NCBI RefSeq assembly: GCF_932294415.1 | Contig: NC_065543.1 | Coordinates: forward strand, 29,345,530 to 29,409,529 | DNA from: Quercus robur | Taxonomy: Eukaryota; Streptophyta; Magnoliopsida; Fagales; Fagaceae | Length of the DNA stretch: 64,000 bases | Direction of reading: 5' to 3' | In this document: piece after piece, positions 1-11,974 of the stretch | Layout: each line of letters starts with the position of its first letter | How positions within the stretch are numbered: the first letter of the stretch is position 1 | Translations under genes and position numbers: made by a program | The notes under the pieces: model-generated | What the model saw: only the letters and a program-made list of their open reading frames with translations | What the model was told of the DNA's origin: nothing | The model's database searches: none

Positions 1-374
1 TCCCCCAAAATTCACAATTTAGGGCTGTGGTCAATACTACCTAGATTGTGAAGGAAATGATCATGGGATTTTGGGAATGAAGTTTGGGTTTGAGATTATG
101 GGGGAAAGGGTGTGAGACTATTTTCTTTGCTTTTAGATTTTGGTGGAAAGGGGGTATGAGACTTTGGGTTTCAGATTTTGGTGGAGTGAGTGACGAAGAG
201 AGAGAGATGGAGAGATGAAGGCCAATGGTGGCAAGGAGGTTGTGGGTGGAGGCCGACGGCGGCAGTGAGGCCTTGCACCAGGACATTGTGAGACAAAGAG
301 ATAGAGAAGGAGAAAGCGAGAGAGAGTCCGACGAGAGAGAAAATGAATGTTTTTTTTTTTTTTTTAATAACAAT

Positions 375-1154
375 TTTCTTAATTTTTTTTAATTACAAAA
401 AAAAAAAAACAAAAAAAAAAAAACCAAAACACGTCATTTTGGCTCACTTAACGGCATTAGATAACTGAGGTCTAACGGAGTACCGAATTGATAACAATTG
501 AAAGTTAGAGGATTGAAATTACAAAACTGAAAATTAGAGGACTGAAATAAAAAAGGCTGAAAGTTAAATGGTCAGTTTTGCATTTTTATCTTTATTCATA
601 TAGAACTTATCACATCAACCTGATCCAAAAAAAAAAAACTTATCACATCAACCCATGTGAACTGCAATTTATTCATATCACATCAACCCATGTGAACTGC
701 AGTTTATTCATATAATTGAGTTTTGGACTTTTTTTCTTTTCTACTGTAATCTTTAATTCAACTTTAGTAAATACAAAAAGTAGTGGGCCGCACTTTGTTT
801 TTATTTTACCAGTTGATTTGTCTTTAATTCATCCCAAGTGGGCTTAAAATTTTACTCTTCTACTATTTTTCCTTATTTTTAATTTTCCATTTAGCAAGTC
901 TTTTCATTAGTATAAATATTATCATACTTTTGATAATGTTAATTTATTGAATTATGTGACAAATAAATTTTATTAACAATATTGGTTACAGGTGCATCTA
1001 CAAAAAGAATTTTTTTCAAAATTACAAAAATTGTTAAAATTCAATATAAGATCTACTATATTAACGAAATTTGAATATAAAAATTCATTTAGTAATATTA
1101 TATATCAAAAAGTAAGAAAAATAAATTTTAAATGAAAACTTAATATCAAAAATT
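375..1154. repeat. Tandem duplication, copy 1 (about 780 bp)
   Basis: This stretch is repeated immediately downstream from about 1155, with the same order of landmarks (a segment around ACGTCATTTTGGCTCAC, then TTGAAAGTTAGAGG, then AGTGGGCCGCACTTTG, then AGATCTACTATATTAACGAA). The two copies abut, so this is a tandem duplication and not a pair of LTRs. Copy 1 has an extra internal duplication of the ATCACATCAACCCATGTGAAC stretch around 640-710. No coding potential is visible. The first 370 bases of the window are low-complexity purine-rich DNA without a gene. Confidence 0.85.
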
Positions 1155-1580
1155 ATTTCTTAATTTCTTTTAATTACAAAAAAAATAAAAATAAAAATAA
1201 AAAAACCAAAACGACGTCATTTTGGCTCACTTAACGGCATTAGATAACTGAGGTCTAATGGAGTACCGAATTGACAACAATTGAAAGTTAGAGGACTGAA
1301 ATGACAAAACTGAAAGTTAGAGGACTGATAAAAAAAAAAAAAAAAAACTTGAAAGTTAAAGGGTCAGTTTTGCATTTTTGTCTATATTCATATAGAACTT
1401 ATCACATCAACCTGATCCAAAAAAGAAAAAAAAACTTATCACATCAACCCATGTGAACTGCAATTTATTCATATAATTGAGTTTTGGACTTTCTTCTTTT
1501 CTACTGTAATCTTTAATTCAACTTTAGTAAATACAAAAAGTAGTGGGCCGCACTTTGTTTTGATTTTACCAGTTGATTTG

Positions 1581-2213
1581 GGCAAAAATGGCCCATTACC
1601 ATCAATTTTGAAAATAATTTGCCCAGAAACACTGTTTCTGAACTATATAGCAACGTACCACTTTTTCTGGTACTCAAGCTTGGTGAGCTCGAGTACCATG
1701 TTTTTCTAATCCACTGTCGCCCCATATTCAAGGAGTCCTATAGTGGCGTTTTTAAGCCCTATAGTGACGTTTTCGGGCCCTATAGCGGCGTTTTTAAGCC
1801 CCCATACCGGGTTAAGGGGCCCTATAGTGACGTTTTCGGGCCCTATAGCGGCGTTTTTTTGCAAAATTTTTTTGTAAGTCCCATAACAGGTTCAAGGGGT
1901 CCTATAGTGGCGTTTTTAAGCCCTATAGTGACGTTTTTGGGCCCTATAGCGGCGTTTTCCTGCAAAATTTTTTTTTAAGTCCCCATAACAAGTTCAAGGG
2001 GCCCTATAGTGGCGTTTTTAAGCCCTATAGTGACGTTTTTGGGCACTATAGCGGCTTTTTTTTTTTTTTGAGAAGATGTTTGACCAATGAAAAGATGGTA
2101 CTCGAGCTCACCAAGCTCGAGTACCAGAAAAAGTGGTACATTGCTATATAGTTCAGAAACAGTGTTTCTGGGCAAATTATTTCCAAAATTGATGGTAACG
2201 GGCCATTTTTGCC
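1581..2213. mobile_element. Non-autonomous Mutator-like (MULE-type) foldback element
   Basis: The element starts GGCAAAAATGG and ends with its reverse complement. The terminal inverted repeats are about 119 bp (1581-1699 and 2095-2213) and differ at four positions by my reading. It is flanked by the 10-bp direct repeat AGTTGATTTG (1571-1580 and 2214-2223). The uninterrupted site exists in the adjacent duplicate copy (around 812-830), which proves both insertion and boundaries. A 9-11 bp target duplication with long TIRs is the hallmark of MULEs. No transposase is encoded, so it depends on an autonomous relative. Confidence 0.85.
1738..2055. repeat. Internal ~21-bp tandem array with TGACGT motifs
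   Basis: Inside the MULE-like element there are about eleven copies of a roughly 21-bp unit of the type CCTATAGTGRCGTTTTTAAG, organised into three larger blocks separated by a CCATAACAGGTTCAAGG-type spacer. Four units contain TGACGT (1765, 1828, 1929, 2031), the core of the bZIP as-1/CRE-like site. Whether any protein binds here is unknown. Confidence 0.75.
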
Positions 2214-2556
2214 AGTTGATTTGTCTTTAATTCATCCCAAGTGGGCTTACAATTTTACTCTTCTACTATTTTTCCTTATTTTTAATTTTCCATTTAGCAA
2301 GTCTTTTAATTAGTATAAATATTATCATACTTTTGATAATGTTAGTTTATTGAATTATGTGACAAATAAATTTTATTAACAATATCGGTTACAGGTGCAT
2401 CTACAAAAAGAATTTTTTTCAAAATTACAAAAATTGTTAAAATTCAATATAAGATCTACTATATTAACGAATTTTGAATATAAAAATTCATTTAGTAATA
2501 TTATATATCAAAAAGTAAGAAAAATAAATTTTAAATGAAAACTTAATATCAAAAAT

Positions 2557-4348
2557 TAAATAAATATTTTTTTAATTAATTTTTTAAAATATGAAAATGC
2601 CTCATTTAAAATTATAAATTATCGCATACGACCATGACCGGCTTATGTCTGAAACACATGAACTTAAAAAGGTTCTATAGTTGCTGTGGACTTAGTGACT
2701 CCAAAGGTTTCCTATAATTTAATTTGTTTCTTAGGTTGAAAATCGAATCAAGTTTCTGTTATGGGATTGTAGAGCTGCATGTATGTTTCACCTGCCATAA
2801 TTTGGTTAAGCATGTATTGGCAGTAGCTGTGACTATTATATAGGAGTAATGCTTGGTTAGCATTTCAAAAACTGATTTCTTTCCGCCACTGAAAAGGCAA
2901 AACAAAGAGATTTAAGAGATAAAATTTCCTGCCTGGTATCAGGAGAAGCAATATGTATTTGCCTTTGGCAGCCAAACTTTTAACTTTTCTTATTTGATCT
3001 AACTAGAGTGGCAATGGGCTGCCACTGCTGTTGCTATGGCCATAGCCTGTGGCTGTGACTACAACAGAAGCAACTGACTTTACTGTGAATACTGTTGACA
3101 TCTGCTGCCAACCTATGTAGTCCTGTTCCTGTCATGGACGTTCGATTCCAATATTCTATTTGTAGCATCAGCAGCAAGCCACAAGGCAAAAATATATATA
3201 ACAGTGCTTCTGCTATAGATGGCCCTAAAGTTAACTGCATCTACTCAATACTCAATTGCCATCACCATTGTCTTTACTAGTGGTAACCTGAAACAACCAT
3301 TTAATTGAAAAAGACCGGCTGGTGATGTGGAACAGTTTTGAAGAAGAAGGGAGAGAGAGGGACAACGAGTCCTTCCTGGCATAGCAGACATTTTATAAGT
3401 CCATTTTTATATATTTGTATAGATTTCAGTTTAGCCCTCCAAGAAATTTTGGATTACAAATAGTGTACCAATAAATCATATGCAGGCTGCAGCTTTCTTA
3501 CTGTATAATCTTGTCCCCAACAAAATTAACACATAATTGTCACACTCTTTTTATATATATTTGGGTCTGATTAATGTATGGCTTAGGCGGCACACATTAA
3601 TCAATTATTTTTTAAAACATTTTATGGGGATTTTTTTTTTATAGGATTTTATGGGGGAATTGATATATATATATATATATATATATAAACAGCTAGTGGG
3701 GTTAGTCAGTGCCACTTGCTTACCTAAAACTCTAAAACCTTTGCACGTGCAGACTTTTATATGCTTGTCGATACTACTATTTAAGGGGTTTTCTTTGTTT
3801 GGATTCCTCATTTTTTAGTTCAAAAATGACCCTACATCTCTATATTTAAGTAGAGACAAAACTAAAGGATATTCATCGCCTAAAAAATAGGACTACTCTC
3901 CTGTATTTTTTTTTTTTTATAGGTACTCTCTTGTAATTTTTCAAATTACTTTATCCACTTATAAATTAAATTCATTTAAAAAAAAATACTTATAAATTAG
4001 ATTCTCAAAATAAAAATTATATATATAAAATAAAAACAGGAAATTTTTTTTTTTTTTTTTTGGCTACGTCCATGCGATGAGGCTAGTTTCCTTTAACAAT
4101 TATGACGGTGGGTGACCAGGAAGAGGAGGGCGGCTACTTGCACACAAACACTATAATAAAATGAATTGTTGACTATCTTTCTCATAGTGCCTGCCAGTTA
4201 AAATACAGAGAATCTCAATCCTAATTTGCAAATTCATCGATAGACACTAAAATTCTCTTATTTTTGTTCCTATATTCTCCAACTCTGTTAACATTCTCTG
4301 GTTATCTGGTACATCGTTTTACAAGCTGGTGAATTTCCAGTTGCTTCC
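2557..4348. other. Intergenic / TNL upstream region
   Basis: No coding region is convincing. It holds a (TA)n microsatellite at about 3664-3687, poly-T tracts near 3909 and 4041, and otherwise AT-rich DNA. The TNL promoter must lie here, but I cannot place a TATA box or transcription start with confidence. Confidence 0.6.
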
Positions 4349-7300
4349 ATGGCCACTCAAATAGCTTCCTCTTCCTCTTCCTCTTCCTCTTCCTCTTCTT
4401 CTTCTTGGAAATATGATGTCTTCCTTAGTTTTTGCGGTTTTGACACCCGCAAGACTTTTACAGACCATCTTTATACTGCTTTGAAACAGAAAGGTATTAT
4501 CACCTTTAGGGATGATGAGGAACTTGAGCGAGGAAAATATATTTCTGCAGAACTCTTGAAAGCAATAGAAGAGTCCAAGTATGCGATCGTTGTTCTCTCA
4601 CCAAACTACGCTTCTTCAAGGTGGTGCTTGATTGAACTAGCAAAGATTGTTGGATGCATGAAGGTGATCGGGTTGACAGTTTTGCCGGTATTTTACCATT
4701 TGGATCCCTCTGATGTACGGAACCAGATGGGAACTCTCGTTGAAGCCTTTGCTAAACATGAAAAAGATCCTAAGGTCAGCACTGAAGATGTACAAGCATG
4801 GAAAGGTGCTTTGAAAGAAGTGGGCAATATCTCCGGATGGCATTTACATGATAGGTAACATCTGTCTTTTGCTGAGTAATTTTGTTCGAATTATTATCAA
4901 TATCATAATTTTCTACACTAAAACTCTATTGCTGACTTTCCTGTTCATTAACAAGACTAATTTTATTAGCTTTTTCAAGTCCAATCCAACTAGAGAAACT
5001 TTCAGCTTGTCCCCTAAATGTATATTATGAACTTGGGAAATTATAAGATCAAGTTGGACTTTGGCTGAAGAACCTATGAGGCGTGGTATTCTATTATTGA
5101 ATTACTCAATATGGACAAAGAAAGACTAGAACTCGGTAAGACTCATACTAGGCCATGATTAGGACAATTTTGCTTAGACATATATACTTAAGGCTAAAAT
5201 TTAGGTACAATACCTTAAGCACCAGGGACGGAACCAGGATTCGAATCTGAGGGGGGCAAAGCTTAAAATAATTTTTTTTTTTTTTATGAAAATAAAAACT
5301 AACATCTATTTCATATTTAACAAAATACTACATATAAAATAAGTGTTTCTTAAACATTTTAACGCATTTATCAAAATGGAACTCGGCACTATTTCAGAGG
5401 AGATCCAAAAATATATATATTTAAGGGCAAATCTTAATTTTTCAAATTACATATGTATACCAGTTTTTTTTTTTTTTTTTTTTTAACTGGGGGGTCTATT
5501 AGAACCAAAATTTAAAATTTCAACATATATATATATATATACATGCTTTTTTTTTTTTTTTTTTTGGGGGGGTGGGGGGGGGGGGGGGCAATGGCCCCCT
5601 CCTGCCCCACTGTAGTTCCGCCCCTGTTGAGCACAGTATATTTGGTTCTCGAATTAAATTCAAACACAAAGTTGCATTAAATCTAATTGTCCTTAGAAAA
5701 GATAACATTGTTTATGTTTTGTTGGTCAATGTAGTCATATATTTGAATTTAATTAGAAAAATCTATTGTATTGCACTTGAGAAACTATACTTAAGTTTTG
5801 CCAGTTTGTCCCATATATAATTAACAAGCTTATTGTATAGGCTAAAATTCGAAGACCCTAGTTGATGGGTTGGGCTTGTATCCAAGGCAATTAATTTGTT
5901 AGAGATGGGCTTTTAGGACCAACAGTTGAGTCTAAAACAGTATTTCCACAAAGAGAATTGAAAATATAGTGCCAGAACTTAGAAGTCAAGTTTGTGTGAT
6001 GTGTTAGGACTTGAATCTTATTTCTTCTTCCTTGGAATTTCCGAGGAATGTTTACACTTAGGTGAAAATACAGGTTTGGGTTGTTCTCTATATTTCCGAG
6101 GAATGTCTACATTTTGGAAATAAACAGATGGGAAGCATTTTGAAAGCTGTAAATTTCAGATTCAAAAGGCTATTGGTATGATTTGCAACAGTGCACGACC
6201 TTAACCATGACACTTATCACAACAACTGATGATGACTAATCTTTTTAGCCTCATTGTCTCACTAATTCACATTTGCTGCAGAATAGCTTTGATGAGCTGG
6301 TTCTAAAAAACATCATGAACAAGTAAATAGGCCCGAAGCTTAAATAGTTCAGTGGTCTATTAGTTATCATCTTTTTTCTTATTATGAAAAAAAAAAAAAA
6401 AGACAAAAAAAGTGTACAAAAATAGAAATCAAAGAAGCATAAGACAAAGGACTAATAAAATTAAGTTCACTCTTATAACTCATTAAATAAGTAACCACAT
6501 GGTTCTCTATTAGTCTGTATGATTTGCCAAACAAATCAGACCTCAAATAGTGCTATATTATACACTTTTTGAATTCCATTTTAACTACTGAACGAAATAA
6601 GATTGTATTTATCTTAAATATTTTGTATTCATAATGTGGCTAACTTTGTCTCATTTTGCTAAGATTATAGTTATGCTAACTGTTTTATGTTCATAATGTG
6701 ATGAACTTTGTCTCATCAAAATGATTGTTTTGCTGTCTTCTTTGTAGGCATGAATCAATAGTTATCCAAGAAATTCTTAAAAGCATATTTACTGAATTGA
6801 ATTGCAAATTCTCAAGTACTGATTCTAAGGACCTTGTTGGAATAGACTCCCGTGTGAAAGAAATGTTGGATCTATATTTGAATGAAGGGTTGAGTAGTGT
6901 TCGCTTTGTAGGGATTTGCGGGATGGGAGGAATGGGTAAAACAACTCTCGCAGAAGAAATTTATAAAAAAATTTCTAGTAACTTTGAAACTAGCATCTTT
7001 ATTGCTAATATTAGAGAAGAAACTAAAAATCAATGTCTAGTTTCTTTACAAAAACAACTTCTTTCTAAAATCCTTATGGAAAGCAAGATAAACATATGGG
7101 ATGTTCGTGAGGGAGTCAATCTTTTAGGGAACAGATTACGTAATAAGAAGGTTCTTATTGTTCTTGATGATGTGGACAGAGAAGAACAACTAGAAGCATT
7201 AGCAGGGAAACATGATTGGTATGGTCTAGGGAGTAGAATTATTGTAACAAGTAGAGATAGCCATTTGTTGAGAAGACATGGAATGGATGATATATATATA

Positions 7301-9432
7301 GCTAAAGGGTTGAATGATGATGAAGCTTTGGAGCTTTTTAGTTGTAGAGCTTTCAAGAAACCCCATCCTGAGGAAAATTATGGGGATTTGTCTAAGGATT
7401 TTGTGAATTATGCTAATGGCCTTCCTTTAGCACTTAAAGTATTAGGTTCTGCATTATTTGGTAGAAGAATGGATGCATGGAAGAGTGCACGAGATAAACT
7501 AAAAGCAGAACTTGATAGCAACATTATGGATATACTTCAAATAAATTTTGATGGGCTAATGGATACACAAAAAGAACTATTTTTAGATATTGCATGTTTC
7601 TTCAAAGGAGAGGATGTATATTGCAAAAGAGATATACTTGAAAGTTTTGGTTACTATCCAGACTATAATATTGATGTTCTTATGGACAAATGTCTCATTA
7701 CCATTAATGAAATGGGAACTTTGTGGATGCATGATTTGCTACAAGAAATGGGTCAAGAAATTGTTCGTCGTGAATCTCCTAGAGAGCCGGGTGGACGTAG
7801 TAGGTTGTGGCTATATGACGATATCCTTCATGTGTTGAAGAATAATACAGTAAGTTACTAATCAAAACATGAAATTTTATATATATATTCTTCTAAAATT
7901 TCCAATTTTTATAAACTCGTCATTCTTGGTCATTAGGGAACAGAGGTAGTTGAAGGCATAGTTCTAAAAATACCTATTCATAAAGAGGAACAATTGAATG
8001 CTGAAGCCTTCTCAAAGATGAAAAAATTGAGATTGCTTAAAATTGGTAATGTGCAAGCTCCACAAGGCCTCATTAGAGGTAATGTGCAACTACTACAAGG
8101 CCAAATTAAAGGTAATGTGCAACTTCCACAAGGACTCAATTATCTCCCTAATGAGTTACGCATTATAGAATGGCATGGATATCCTTTAAAATCTATGCCC
8201 AGAAGTTTCGAACCAAACAAACTTGTTGAATTCATAATGCATTGCAGCAACATCAAACAACTGTGGAAAGGAACTATGGTAAGATTTTCATTTATGCAAA
8301 TGTGTATTTGCTTCCTTTTCGTTAAGCCTTGAGTTTATCTAATTAATTATTTGTTTATAGCAGAATTTAGACGGGTTAAAACTCATAGACTTGAGTGACT
8401 CTCAAAACTTGATTGAAACCCCGAACCTTAGTGGAGTCCCAAATCTTAAGCAACTAATTCTTCGACATTGCACAAGATTGTATAAGATTCATGAATCTCT
8501 TGGAAATCTTAAATTGCTTATTCGATTGGATCTGAATGGTTGCGAACGCCTTGAAAGCTTTCCACACAAGATCAACTTGGAATCTCTTGAAATTTTTGTT
8601 CTTTCTGGTTGTTCAAGATTGAAGAAGTTTCCTGAGATTGTGGGAAATATGTCACGTTTGTCAGAGCTTTATTTGAACAAGACTGCTATCAAAGATCTAC
8701 CATTATTTGTGGAGCATTTAACTGGGCTTATTAAATTGGATTTAGGATACTGCAAAAACCTTTCAAGTCTTCCTGATGCCATTTGTAGTTTGACGTCTCT
8801 AAAAACTCTTAGTTTATCTGGCTGCTCAAAACTTTACAAATTACCAGAGAACTTGGGGAATCTTGAAGGTTTGGAGGAGCTTGATCTAAGTGAAACTGCT
8901 ATAAGAGAGCTACCTTCCTTAAATTATCTAAAAGTACTACATCTACATGGATGTAAAGAGTTATCACCTAAATCATCAAATAAGTTCCTCAGTTTTCCTT
9001 TAATGCACAGAAGAAGAAGTCCAAATCCCATGGCTATGTTAGAGCATTCTTTATCTGGCTTATGGTCTTTGACCGATCTGGATCTAAGTTATTGCAATCT
9101 TCAAGCAATTCCTTATATTGTTGGCTCCATGTCATCTTTAGAAAATTTAAATCTAAGAGGAAATAATTTTGTTTGCCTTCCTAAAAGCATCATTGAACTA
9201 TCTAAACTGCAAAGGCTTCATTTGAGTGGTTGCACGAGTCTTCAATCATTGCCCAAGCTTCCATTAAGTATTAAAGCAATTGATGCAACAGAGTGTACCT
9301 CATTGGAAACATTATCATTCAGACCAGAAGATGAGTTTCATCCAGAATTTTGTCTTCTCAATTGTGACAAATTGATTGAGAATCAAGGCTACAGTGACAT
9401 GTTGTTAACAATGTTAAGACGTTATGTCATCA

Positions 9433-9495
<63 letters not shown>

Positions 9496-10314
9496 GTAAA
9501 GTTCTAAGTATCATGATTTGTTTGTTTCAGAAACACTGTAAGCTAGACGGAGAGTCATGTGGTTTCCAAATTCCTGGAAGTGAAATTCCAAATTGGTTTA
9601 GCCATCAAAGTGTGGGAGAGTCAATAAGTGCACAAGTGCCATCAGATTTATGTAATAAATTGATGGGAATTGCTATATGTGTTGTTTTTATATTCCAAGA
9701 GCATCATCCAGTTAACCAACCTAATTGGAGATATTCCAAAATTACACATGAGCTTGTGTGTTCTTAGAGCCAACGAATATGAATGTACCATATTGAACTT
9801 TCCTTTATTTGATGAATTTTGTAAGATTAAATCGCATCACCTTTGGTTGGAATATTTTCCCTCTCTATTTTTCAATAGGGGCTGGAAACAAGCATTGAAT
9901 CAAGTTGATGATAATGGATTCAGTCAGATTGAGATCTTATTTGAAACCGATGGTCTAGGCTTGGAGGTTACAAAATGTGGTGCCCATTTGGTATTTGAGC
10001 AGGATGTTGAAGATCTCAAACAAAATATGGTTAGGCCTAGCAGCTGTAGCATCACTCCTTATGACGATGATTTAGAAGATTCAACAAAAAATACCAAAAT
10101 TAAGCGAAGTCATGATGACTTTGGTGGGGATGAGGCTGGACCTAGTGGTGGAGAAGGTACCTCTAACTCTAATGATGTAAACATACCACAACCAAAAAGG
10201 ATTCGACACTCTAATCTAATTGAAAGATTCACTCTAAGTTTGGGAAATTTTTTTGGAAATTTAAGCACACAATTACAAGGAAACTCTGATTGTGAGGAAG
10301 AGGAATCCCCGTGA
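4349..10314 (+). CDS. TIR-NB-ARC-LRR (TNL) disease-resistance protein, frameshifted near the C terminus
   Basis: Intracellular immune receptor: the TIR domain signals through NADase activity on effector recognition. Exons by splice phase: 4349-4854, 6748-7849, 7937-8278, 8361-9434, 9531-9767; 1086 residues to the first stop. The start is ATG in a CCATGG context, followed by a poly-Ser stretch. TIR is about residues 20-165, with WCLIEL carrying the putative catalytic Glu96. NB-ARC motifs are intact: P-loop GMGGMGKTT (227-235), kinase-2 VLIVLDDVD (304-312), RNBS-B, GLPL (393-396), RNBS-D, MHD (496-498). LRRs begin in exon 3 and fill exon 4. Exon 5 starts the post-LRR C-JID domain (GSEIPNWF), but the frame ends in TAG at 9765-9767. 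The rest of C-JID continues in the +1 frame to 10314, ending in an acidic tail with basic PKRIR. This is either a real truncating mutation or an assembly error. Confidence 0.9.
5223..5626. mobile_element. hAT-type MITE in TNL intron 1
   Basis: A 404-bp insertion begins CAGGGACGGAACCAGG and ends with the reverse complement of CAGGGGCGGAACTACAG. It is flanked by 8-bp target duplications TTAAGCAC (5215-5222) and TTGAGCAC (5627-5634), one mismatch. An 8-bp duplication plus CAGGG ends indicates a hAT-superfamily MITE. A long G run followed by GGCAATGGCCCC marks the right end; the interior is AT-rich with no coding capacity. A related element is at about 11975-12622. Confidence 0.8.
8045..8143 (+). 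repeat. Three in-frame 33-bp repeats in TNL exon 3
   Basis: Three consecutive 33-bp units encode GNVQAPQGLIR, GNVQLLQGQIK and GNVQLPQGLNY, at about residues 573-605. TNL proteins normally carry one such NVQLPEGL-type segment just before the first leucine-rich repeat, so this is an in-frame triplication. Confidence 0.85.
9435..9530 (+). other. 96-nt in-frame, stop-free TNL intron filled by a (CT)n microsatellite
   Basis: The intron begins GTCTCTCT and ends TTGTTTCAG. A (TC)n run of about 57 bp (9436-9492) starts at the second base of the intron. The intron length is a multiple of three and contains no stop in the host frame, so retention would add 32 residues (a Val, Ser-Leu repeats, then CKVLSIMICLFQ). 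Confidence 0.75.
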
Positions 10315-11864
10315 AAGTGGCAGCTTTGATGAATTTGCAGGGTTCTTTTTTCCTGATTTATGGTGTAAGTCACAGTCTCTCTCTTTCTCTATGGAACTTG
10401 TTTATAGCTGTATTTTTTTTTCTTTTTAATTCATTGGCAATTTGGCATATACTTTTTTTTCTTTTTCTTTTTTAATAATTTGTGACATGGGCCATACTAG
10501 TTCAGTAATTTGTGATTCTTATTTTTGCTACTTGCCAGATTTTGGATACGATGAAATTATTGGACTTTTTTTGGCAAGGAGATATTATCACATTGCTAGC
10601 AGGCAAGAAGATGTGTGCAATTTCTTTTGAAACCGAAGTGATAGAAGATATGTGCAATTGATTGTGTGCTCATCATTTTTGTTCAATTTTGTTAGAGGGT
10701 CGGCACTTTTGCTGCTCTATTTATGGTATTTGCTATAATTTTCCATAGGAGATTACAATAGATGCATGCCACTTCAATGTGTAATCAAATGAAAAGAAGA
10801 AAATTTGGGCCCTTTTTCCCAAAGTTGACCTTCTCTTTAGATTATTTTCAAAACAAGTTGGATAGTAATTTCGGAAAATAGTGCTAACTACAACGTTAGT
10901 ATATAAATAAATACTCACACCTTATTCTAATTCATGAGAAAAACTACAAGTAAAATCAACTCAATTATTCATGGAAATAAGATAGAATTTATCAAATATA
11001 TTATTCTTACTTGCAATTAATCTCATACCAATTAATTTACATGCATGTTATCATACATTTCCAAGTATATTCATTAAATCTCAAATACACATGTTTATAT
11101 TCACCATTTCATGGAATAAGGAGACTTAACTACATGCTTAAATTACCATGGATTGATTTATATATTACCAAGATTACTTAATCATGTCAATCAAAGAAAC
11201 ATTGCAAGTTTTATTCAAGAGATGAAAAATGGGTAAGTATGGGTTAGCATGAAATCTTACATGAAAACCATAATTTAACATGTATGGATCTAATCATGTA
11301 AATCAAGTAATCAACATGTTGATTATAAATACTGGCTTCATCATATGCGCTTCGCATGTGTGGTGAGGCTTTTTACTTTTTGAGTTTATACGTTTTACTC
11401 ATAGCAATTTTTCTTTTTTTTTTTTAAAAAGAAGAAGTTGTGTTAATACTTAACTACTAATGGGAGAGAGAAATATGGAGGTGGAAAAAAAAATAGGTTA
11501 GTGATAATAAAAAAAAAATGGACGTTTGTGGGGGGAAAAATGCAGTTTTATTTTTTATATTTTTTTCAAAAAGAAGAAGTTGAATTAGTATTTGACAACA
11601 AATGTGAGAGAGAAATGTGGAGGTGGGAGAAAAAACTTTTTTTTTTTTTTTTAAATTTAGCTAATAATTAGAAGTTTTTAAATTACTAATTTTACATGTT
11701 TAACTCTATGATTTAAGCCTTAGAAACTGATGAATTTGAAGATATTTTGAGTATCTAAATTGAGAATTCCAAACAAGGGAAGTCTCTTAAATAATATTAT
11801 AGATAAATAAAGTCATGGATCTAATAAATATCATAAAGAAAAAGAATTCAACATTTTCGATACA
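10315..11864. other. TNL 3' region and intergenic DNA
   Basis: The segment 10315-10760 is probably TNL 3' UTR, possibly with an intron from about 10362 to 10540 (GTGTAAGTC to TTGCCAG). Beyond it is AT-rich DNA without genes. It includes a small hairpin near 11343-11361 and a roughly 130-bp imperfect direct repeat around AAAAGAAGAAGTTG at 11425-11640. Confidence 0.5.
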
Positions 11865-11974
11865 TTCAATTATGTTTTTTGAGATATGTCTTATCTTAAA
11901 GTTTAAAGTTTAAACAATAGATTGATAAATTTAAATAATTGAAATCATAAATTATGAAATAACATTCATCCCTA

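Larger units (their letters stand above)
1155..2556. repeat. Tandem duplication, copy 2, interrupted by a mobile element
   Basis: Second copy of the roughly 780-bp unit at 375-1154. It is longer only because a 633-bp element plus its 10-bp target duplication sits at 1581-2223. The flanks of that insertion match copy 1 directly, so the insertion happened after the tandem duplication. Confidence 0.85.

Noticed and set aside
41-373. Minus-strand Ser/Leu-rich reading frame
   Set aside because: It is the reverse of a purine-rich low-complexity tract; no family features.
1619-1978. Reading frame through the MULE-like element
   Set aside because: It translates the 21-bp tandem array and TIR; repeats of GPYSDVF are a by-product, not a protein family.
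1738-2055. CRISPR-like array
   Set aside because: Repeats are contiguous and the spacers are themselves repeated; the setting is a plant MITE.
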